35,032 nucleotides of DNA from assembly GCA_030267965.1 (NCBI GenBank), contig BRYA01000888.1:36904-71935 (forward strand), written 5' to 3'. Origin of the DNA: Triparma columacea (lineage: Eukaryota; Sar; Bolidophyceae; Parmales; Triparmaceae). Of this stretch, positions 29,051-35,032 are shown in pieces (position 1 is the first letter of the stretch; each line of letters starts with the position of its first letter). The position numbers were made by a program, and so were the translations under genes. Below the pieces are notes generated by a model. It had not been told where the DNA came from. It saw only the letters and a list, made by a program, of their open reading frames with translations, and ran no database searches.

Positions 29051-31003
29051 ATGACCACCTCCCCACAAACAGAGGACATAGAACTTGGCGAGTACAAGCA
29101 AACGACGAATATCGAGGACAACGTATCTGGCGAGTACAAGCAAACGACGAATATCGAGGACAACGTATCTGAAGCGTCCTCACAGGAGGAGCCCCCCCCT
29201 CCTACTCCTTCAATGTCAAAACTGCTTTCAATGTCGAAGCCTGAATGGATGAGCCTTTTCGTCGCGCTGCTGTTGATGGCCGGGGCTGAAGTGACGGGTC
29301 TATATGCACCCATTGTTCTATCTGATTGCTACAACATTATTGTCGACCCTACGATTTCTTCAGAAACGGTAAAATCGACAATTTCTTCCAAGATGCTTAT
29401 CGTATTCATTCTCCACTGGGGCGGCATCGCGGGAGGCGCAATCCGTGGTATTATCATTGCAATCGCTGGAGAGCGCGTCGTCGCTCGACTACGCAACAGC
29501 CTATACGCCCACTTACTCTCCATGGAAATGGGTTTTTTTGACAAAAAGAAGAGTGGTGATCTCGTTTCGCGCCTCGGGAACGATACTGCTCTAATTCAGA
29601 CAGCGACAACTTCGTCTTTCCCAGAGGTTCTAATCGGGGCAATCAAGATTGTGGGCACTCTCTCGCTTATGCTTTTCATTAGCGTCAAACTTTCTATCGT
29701 CATGTTTATCGTCTTTGCGGTGCTCCTCCTCCTGTGCATTCCCTTTGCGACTTTCATCGGTAGGATTTCCAGGCAGTACCAGGATTCACTCGCTGTGGCT
29801 TCGACCTTTTCCACCGAGGCGCTCGGCTCCATGAGGACAGTCAGGTCCTTCTTCGCTGAGAAGAAAGAGGTCGAACGTTACCAAACTCACATTGGCAACC
29901 CTGAGGCTCATCGTTACTGGTACCCTTTCAATTCGCCTCAGTCAACCTACAAGACAGGTAGCATCAAGGGTTTGGTGGCTCCAAGCTTTGGGGCCTTTGC
30001 TTTCGGAATGGCGATTAGTGCAATGTACGCGACCCTTTGGGTTGGCTTCTACGACGTCGTTGACGGGAAGCTTACTTTGGGAAGGATGGTAGCTTTTCAA
30101 AGTTACGTCTTTCAGATGGGGATCTCGTTGGCTACGTTGAGTGGCCATTTCATCGCCCTCATGACGGCCAAGGGTGCCGCTGCCAGGGTGTTTGAGCTTT
30201 TGGATCGTGAGAGCGAGATACAGCTAGATGCCGGAAAGACGCCAGAGGGGAAGATGAAGGGCGACATTGTCTTTGAAAATGTTGAATTCAGGTACCCCAC
30301 GCGCCTGGAGACGGCTGTATTGAAGGGGTTTAACTTGACAGTGAAGGAGAACGAGACTGTAGCGATTGTTGGAAGCAGTGGGGCCGGGAAGAGTACAATC
30401 ATCGGGTTGCTGCAACGTTTCTATGACGTCTCTGGCGGAGCTGTCAAATTTGACGGGATCGATGCGAGGGATCTCCACCAAGGTTGGATTAGGAGGAACC
30501 TCGGGTTGGTGGGGCAGGAACCCACGCTATTCGGGTTAAGCATTCGCGACAATCTTACGTACGGCATAGAAGACCCCTCCAAAATCACGGACGAGCAAGT
30601 TGTGGAGGCTTGCAAGCAGGCAAATTGTCACAACTTCATCACACAATTCCCCGAAGGTTACAAGACGATGATTGGCGAGAGGGGCGTGAGGCTCAGCGGT
30701 GGGCAGAAGCAGCGGATTGCGATAGCTCGGGCTCTGATCCCCAGTCCAAGCGTCTTGCTGTTGGACGAGGCTACTAGCGCGCTCGACGCGGAAAGCGAGC
30801 ACCTCGTGCAGACTGCCATCGATGAAGTCATGGTGGGCAGAACGGTGGTCGTCATCGCGCACAGGCTAAGTACGGTGCGGAAGGCAGACAAGATCGTCGT
30901 TATGGACCAGGGTAAGGTCGAGGCGGAGGGCACCCACGACGAGCTAATGAAGGGATGCCAAATTTATAAGGACTTGGTGAGCAGACAGTTGAGTGCAAAG
31001 TGA
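29051..31003 (+). CDS. ABCB-type half ABC transporter (TAP/TAPL-like)
   Basis: An intronless 650-aa half-transporter: one transmembrane domain then one nucleotide-binding domain. The N-terminal cytosolic part holds a perfect 14-aa duplication (GEYKQTTNIEDNVS at 13-26 and 27-40). The TM domain (about 64-385) has five to six helices with the GFFDKKKSGDLVSRLGND coupling segment. The NBD has Walker A GSSGAGKST (about 438), Q-loop in GLVGQEPTLF, signature LSGGQKQRIAIARAL (about 548), Walker B VLLLDEATSALD and H-loop IAHRLSTV. Both key catalytic residues (Walker B Glu and the His) are present, so it is predicted active. It probably works as a homo- or heterodimer. No clear mitochondrial presequence, so a vacuolar, ER or plasma-membrane site is likely. 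Substrate unknown. Confidence 0.93.
   Translation: MTTSPQTEDIELGEYKQTTNIEDNVSGEYKQTTNIEDNVSEASSQEEPPPPTPSMSKLLSMSKPEWMSLFVALLLMAGAEVTGLYAPIVLSDCYNIIVDPTISSETVKSTISSKMLIVFILHWGGIAGGAIRGIIIAIAGERVVARLRNSLYAHLLSMEMGFFDKKKSGDLVSRLGNDTALIQTATTSSFPEVLIGAIKIVGTLSLMLFISVKLSIVMFIVFAVLLLLCIPFATFIGRISRQYQDSLAVASTFSTEALGSMRTVRSFFAEKKEVERYQTHIGNPEAHRYWYPFNSPQSTYKTGSIKGLVAPSFGAFAFGMAISAMYATLWVGFYDVVDGKLTLGRMVAFQSYVFQMGISLATLSGHFIALMTAKGAAARVFELLDRESEIQLDAGKTPEGKMKGDIVFENVEFRYPTRLETAVLKGFNLTVKENETVAIVGSSGAGKSTIIGLLQRFYDVSGGAVKFDGIDARDLHQGWIRRNLGLVGQEPTLFGLSIRDNLTYGIEDPSKITDEQVVEACKQANCHNFITQFPEGYKTMIGERGVRLSGGQKQRIAIARALIPSPSVLLLDEATSALDAESEHLVQTAIDEVMVGRTVVVIAHRLSTVRKADKIVVMDQGKVEAEGTHDELMKGCQIYKDLVSRQLSAK
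29087..29170 (+). repeat. 42-bp perfect coding tandem duplication
   Basis: Two identical 42-bp copies (29087-29128, 29129-29170) encode the doubled GEYKQTTNIEDNVS at the ABC transporter's N-terminus. Perfect identity suggests a recent in-frame duplication. Confidence 0.9.
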
Positions 31004-31036
31004 GAGTTATGTCTTTGTTCAAGAAGAAAACGTTTT

Positions 31037-32057
31037 TTATGATGTAACCTCTCCGAATGTAACATTTTCATCAGTGTCCATCATATCGAAGGAATCTTGC
31101 ATCGTGAGTACCTCAAAAGCCCAGCCATCGAGGCAGAACTTTCGTGTCGTCACTCCCCTGTCGTCGTTGTACAAATCAACACAAATCTTGGCGTTGCGCT
31201 TCTTGAACTCTTCCGCTAGATCCAGGAGCCCCTTCGTGTACGGTCGAATGCAGCGCTTCGTTTGTTGTTCTTCATCGGTTGGCTCCTCGTAGAAACAAGG
31301 CGGCCGTTCTAACCCTTGCTCTTCGCCGGGGTAAGGACCGCCGGGATCCATCATGAGCTCATGAATGTCGAGAGTATCAAAGGATCCCGCCGCATCGGCG
31401 TCAACACAGTGATCGAGATCTAGGAGGTCCTTGACATGAAGAACCTTCAAGGACGCGAGTTTTTCAAGGTGGCGGATACCATCCGGGAGTATGGAATAGC
31501 CCTCCAGCTTGAGATCCACAAGGTCGGATCCGACGAGGCGAACGATTTCGGCCAGTACGTTGCTGGGCATGACTGAGCAGCTGTGAAAAGTCGAAATTCT
31601 GGAGATGACAAGTTTCTGGATGGGGGATGTGGGTGAGAGAGGAGCTTTAGCGTTCAGGCTAGTTATCTGCTTCATTGTTCCATGTCACCCAATCGCGTAC
31701 CTTCAAGTTGCCGCTTTTGAGCCTCTCCAAAATTCGCAAAATAGAATCCCATGGGTGCGATGAGCTGCAGGAGGATGTCAATAAATCAGGCGTTTGTTCC
31801 GTAGGATCGTTCTCATTCATAAAAACCACTTTATCACTCGACCGGACGTCTCGCGCTGTTAATACGAGATCTGATACCTCTGTGAAATCAAAATTATCGT
31901 CATCAAGAGGTTTGACCTTATCACTTTTGAGCCATTCCCCGACGTCCTGAGCGCTACCAGTCCCACCGACTGGGGATGTATCGCTCCGACGGTTTAATAA
32001 CACGTAGAAAGGGGGGAGATACGGATTTCCAGGGTACACTAGCGTCAACTTCATCAT
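31037..32057 (-). CDS. Leucine-rich-repeat-containing protein, unknown role
   Basis: Two exons on the minus strand: 32057-31701 and 31615-31037. The intron 31616-31700 (GTACGC...CCAG, phase 0) gives a 311-aa product. The splice unites LERLKSGNLK with KLVISRISTFHSC, producing a continuous LRR-like stretch (NLKKLVIS, LVDLKLEGYSILPDGI, LASLKVLHVKDL) at about residues 115-180. This is typical of plant- or protist-type LRRs. The first 110 residues are acidic (TARDVRSSDKVVF, NENDPTEQTP). The C-terminal third is not repetitive (LLDLAEEFKKRNAKICVDLYND...). I do not recognise a named family. The gene ends 33 bp from the ABC transporter stop (tail to tail) and starts 92 bp from the ankyrin gene. Confidence 0.75.
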
Positions 32058-32149
32058 TCATTTGTTGCTCTCCTCCTCCTTGTCTTGGACACTTTTGCTG
32101 GGATCAAATCAAGCCGTGATTTATTCAGTCTCTTGTGCTCGCCCCCAAA

Positions 32150-33294
32150 ATGAAGTATTTTTCATCCGATGAGGAGGCCATAAATTGGGGTACGTTGTCT
32201 TAATTGTATCCTCCCCCCTCCCCAACATCCTTTTCGGCTGTTATGTTTCCTCATTGTCTCTCACCCCCCTCCCCCAATTCCCAGCGGCTTCCAAGCTCCA
32301 GGCGATTGTCCGCTCCCGTAATGAGCGTCGTGAGGTCGCCCAGAAGCGTCGGGACATGGAGGAGGCAGCCAAGCTTCTCGTGGACGCTTGCAAAGTAAAG
32401 GTGATTACAGAGGTCGAGGCCGGGGAAGGGTACGAGGAGCTCCAGGTGCTGATAAAGAGCAGGAGGTTCAAAGAGTGCGCGGGGGACGGCGACATCGCCG
32501 AAATGAAGCGGCTCCTGAAGCTGAAGAAGGGCAGTCTTGACCCCAACATCAAGGGTTACCGTGACGAGACCGCCGCTCACCGGGCCGCAGAGAACGGACA
32601 CAGGGAAGCGTTAGAGTTGGCCTTCGAGAACGGCCTCGACATTGACGCCGTCACGTCCATCGGCAACACGGCGGCCCACTTTGCAGCCATGGGAGGATCC
32701 AACGACTGCATCAGACTACTGAGCGACAACCTAGCGGACATCATGAAGAAGAACTTGAACGAAGAGACGCCTATAGGGATATGTGAGAGCCGGGGGAAGG
32801 AGAGCACCATGGCCTTGATAAATGCGCTGGCGGTAGAAGGGGAGGACCTGGTAATGAGGAGGAGGAGGGTGATTGAGGTGAGGGTTTTTTGGGTTAGGGC
32901 GAGAGAGCGCACGATCTTGATTTCCGTCTCTCTTCCTAACGCCCCCCCCCTCCCCCCCCTTCGCTTCTCTTCGTATCAGCTTCGTCGTCAGAACGAGATC
33001 CGTCGCAAGAAGAGTGTCCTCTTTGGTCGTGACATCGTCGGTTCCGAGGGCGCGTCCGAGTTCACCGTCCCCTCCCAAGCCTACCTCAACAACTCCAGCA
33101 AGTACGGGGTGGCGTGCGGGCTCAGGGCGAGCGCGTTCGTCGAGAGCAGCAGCAAGAACGGACTGTTCCTGGCTACGCCACAGGTCATGAGGGAGAGGAG
33201 GAAAATTAAGGAAAGGAAGGAGGAGATGGAGGTCGTCAGGAGCATGAACTTTCTACTAGGGGATACCCGGAGGAAGCAGAGCCTTGTGCTTTAG
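32150..33294 (+). CDS. Ankyrin-repeat protein with N-terminal IQ-like motif
   Basis: Three exons: 32150-32189, 32285-32877 and 32980-33294. The introns are 32190-32284 (GTACGT...CCCAG, phase 1) and 32878-32979 (GTGAGG...ATCAG, phase 0). The product is 315 aa. A 13-residue first exon (MKYFSSDEEAINW) joins WAASKLQAIVRSRNERREV, which resembles an IQ (calmodulin-binding) motif. Then come two to three ankyrin repeats (DETAAHRAAENGHREALELAFENGLDIDAV, GNTAAHFAAMGGSNDCIRLL, EETPIGICESRGKE). The third exon is basic (LRRQNEIRRKKSVLFG) with SKYGVACGL and SSKNGLFLATPQVM segments. The ankyrin part mediates protein contacts. IQ plus ankyrin suggests a Ca2+/calmodulin-linked or ciliary scaffold, but this is inference. 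Confidence 0.83.
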
Positions 33295-33399
33295 TTGTGG
33301 ATGAGGAGGGTGGGGAAAAAAGCTCTTCTTGTTGTTGTTGTTGTAATTACACCTGCTTTTAGAGCCTCTATATATACTCCCCCCCCCCGTCCCCTTCCT

Positions 33400-34541
33400 C
33401 TACACCTTCCCCTCCTTATCCCACCTCCTCATGATAGCCAGTCCCACCTTGCTCCTACTTTCAACCCCTAAAAATTCCGTAACCTCCCTCCCGGCTTCCA
33501 CAACCCTCTCCAAATCCACCCCAGTCTCAACCCCCATACCGTCTAAAAGGTAAACAAGGTCCTCAGTAGCAAGGTTACCGCTAGCCCCACCACCCGCGTA
33601 CGGGCATCCCCCTAGTCCCGCAGCCGAGCTGTCGAATTTCGTGACCCCCATGTCCATTGCTCTCAGTACGTTCGCGCACCCCATACCGTACGTGTCGTGG
33701 AAGTGGTAAGCTATATCATCGAGGTTTGGGGAGGACAATTTCAGGGCTGAGAGGAGGGAGGTTACTTGGCCGGGGGTAGAGACGCCTATGGTGTCGCCGA
33801 GGCTTACCTCTGATACCCCCATTTCCTTCATGGCCTCGTAGACCTTGACGACGTCAGAGACTGAGACGGTACCCTGGAAGGGACAACCGGCGACGCAGGA
33901 TATGTAACCGCGGGCGGTCACGCCGTCGTGTAAAGCGCGGGAAACGACGGCGCTGAAACGGGTGATTGACTCGTCTATTGTGCAGTTTATGTTTGACTTG
34001 CAGAACGCCTCTGAAGCCGCGCCGAACACAGACACGGTGGAGACGGAACCGGTTGACACGGCGGACTCGTAGCCCTTAACGTTGGGGGTCAGGACCTCGT
34101 ACTTGAGGCCTTGTATCTTTGGTACCTGTTTCATGATTTGTAAGTGGTCGGACATTTGGGGGACCCACTTGGGGGAGACGAACGCTGTGGCCTCGATACG
34201 GGTTAGGCCTGCAGAGGCGAGGGAGGATATTAGGCGGAGCTTTAGGGGGGTTGGGATGGGGAGAGACTCGTTCTGGAGACCGTCGCGAGGACCAACTGAG
34301 GAGGGTAGTGGAGGAGGGGAATGGAGGAGGGTAAGAAATGGGGAGAGTAGGTTAGCAAGTGACTTTACTTTACTGCTGCGAGTCTAGTGCGAGTCTTAGT
34401 TGCTCTAACCTACTTACCCTCTATAATCTGTACCTTTGAATAGTTGGTTGAGGAGGAGGTGAAGGATCGGAAGGCGGACGATTTCCTCGACACCAGTCTT
34501 AAACTTTCTTTGTTGATTCTATTTAGCGTATATTTTAACAT
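33400..34541 (-). CDS. HMGCL: Hydroxymethylglutaryl-CoA lyase, mitochondrial
   Basis: Two exons on the minus strand: 34541-34418 and 34295-33400. The intron 34296-34417 (GTAAGT...CTCAG, phase 1) gives a 339-aa product. It splits HMG-CoA into acetoacetate and acetyl-CoA, the last step of leucine breakdown. Exon 1 codes for a basic, Ser/Arg-rich presequence (MLKYTLNRINKESLRLVSR...) and the first strand VQIIE. The splice rebuilds VGPRDGLQNE (catalytic Arg and Asp). Then TAFVSPKWVPQMSD, HFHDTYGMG (metal-binding His) and GLGGCPYAGGGASGNLATED (catalytic Cys loop) follow in family order. All key residues are present. The C-terminus lacks a peroxisomal CKL/SKL signal, so mitochondrial only. The gene faces the ankyrin gene tail to tail, 105 bp apart. 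Confidence 0.96.
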
Positions 34542-34771
34542 TTTAGACGTGTGATGGTATGTATAAGTTGGATTGAGTTGGTGTAAGTTGGTGTGAGTGG
34601 GTATAAGGTGGTTGGGGGGGGGGAAGGTGGAAACCCGTATTTTATTTCATCGTTGACAAACCTGTCATTTTTTTCACCCCTTTTCTTTTGCCTTATGTAA
34701 AGACAATTCCTTGCGGTTGAAAAGAGGGATGAAAAGAGGGAGAACGACCTTTAAAAGAACGATGAAATTAA
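34542..34771. other. Intergenic region upstream of HMGCL
   Basis: 230 bp containing short GT-rich repeats (TAAGTTGG/TGTAAGTTGG, about 34562-34610) and a G run (34613-34622). It probably holds the HMGCL promoter on its left side. No gene seen. Confidence 0.35.
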
Positions 34772-34885
34772 AAACGTAAGCGCTTTGGGTTGGTTCGAGT
34801 CGACTACGAGACCCTTGAGCGCACCCCGAAACCCATCGCCCACTGGTTTACCAAGCTGATGGCCAATAACGCCATCCCTAGATAG
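34772..34885 (+). pseudogene. Orphan C-terminal fragment of a GH1 beta-glucosidase
   Basis: A 37-codon frame bounded by TAA (34769-34771) and TAG (34883-34885). Its translation includes FGLVRVDYETLERTPKPI followed by AHWFTKLM. The pattern (F/Y)GLxxVDYxTxxRxPKxSAxWF is the classic C-terminal end of glycoside hydrolase family 1. No other GH1 sequence (for example the ITENG nucleophile region) is found upstream in the window, and no convincing pyrimidine-rich acceptor precedes it. It therefore looks like a relic of a deleted or translocated gene. Being the last exon of a gene with a distant upstream part is excluded within the 230 bp before HMGCL, but not for a very unusual arrangement. Confidence 0.68.
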
Positions 34886-35032
34886 GCATAGCATTGGGAT
34901 GTTTAAAACTGACGAACCTTCACAAAAACAGATGATTCCTTTTTCTTTCTTCTCATTTTCTAACGGATGTTAATAATAGCTGCGTAAGGAAACTTCATCG
35001 TTGTAATAGTTTTGTATCTTAAGTTATCTCAA
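34886..35032. other. Window end, no gene seen
   Basis: 147 bp after the GH1 fragment, AT-rich with T-runs. It may contain polyadenylation signals, but nothing definite is visible. Confidence 0.3.

Noticed and set aside
1..35032. A defence, CRISPR or biosynthetic-cluster system
   Set aside because: No CRISPR-like regular spacing, no Cas, toxin-antitoxin or cluster-type enzymes. The genes belong to unrelated housekeeping and signalling families.

Overview
The window is nuclear DNA from a microbial eukaryote. Most genes contain short introns (75-176 bp) with GT...AG borders, the donors mostly GTGAG or GTAAG and the acceptors usually CAG. Conserved protein families stay in frame across those junctions. 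There are no operons or ribosome-binding sites, and TAA, TAG and TGA all serve as stops. Gene ends are packed closely: tail-to-tail gaps are 33-105 bp for most pairs and divergent starts are 92-199 bp apart in several places. The gene set fits a flagellate-bearing ochrophyte/stramenopile alga, for example a bolidophyte (Triparma-like). It includes a BspA-type LRR, a radial-spoke-type RIIa protein, a mitochondrial IF-2, an OSCA/TMEM63 channel and a secreted C69 peptidase. That placement is an inference from gene style, not a proof.

Layout. 1-6.2 kb: end of an LRR gene (+), an OSR1/SPAK-like STE20 kinase (+), an STK32/YANK-like AGC kinase (-), a tiny RIIa/ropporin-like protein (+) and an EF-hand protein (-). 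6.3-14.8 kb: a zinc-less quinone-oxidoreductase-type MDR (+), a four-TM protein (-), a cytosolic M20 dipeptidase (-) and a seven-exon OSCA/TMEM63 channel (+). 14.75-17.8 kb: an AT-rich island split by a complete, apparently very young 2,516-bp LTR retrotransposon lying on the minus strand. It has identical 157-bp LTRs, a 5-bp target duplication, and gag-like and aspartic-protease-like remnants, but no reverse transcriptase or integrase. 17.8-25.5 kb: a Gfo/Idh/MocA oxidoreductase (+) whose start codon lies 57 bp beyond the element's target duplication, mitochondrial IF-2 (-), a multi-pass membrane protein of unknown role (-) and a secreted C69 dipeptidase (+). 25.5-35 kb: a SAP-like/Ala-Lys-Glu repeat protein (-), an EEF1A-lysine-methyltransferase-like protein (+), an ABCB half-transporter (+), an LRR protein (-), an ankyrin/IQ-like protein (+), HMG-CoA lyase with a mitochondrial presequence (-) and an orphan C-terminal scrap of a GH1 beta-glucosidase (+).

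The genes do not form one pathway. Two local themes are visible. The RIIa protein and the EF-hand protein, tail to tail, may both be axonemal. IF-2 and HMG-CoA lyase are both predicted mitochondrial. All multi-exon models below were built by hand from splice signals, and each closes in frame (the total exon length is a multiple of three). I found no tRNA, rRNA, CRISPR or recognisable antiviral/defence system. The most notable structure is the young, non-autonomous retrotransposon sitting at a gene promoter.
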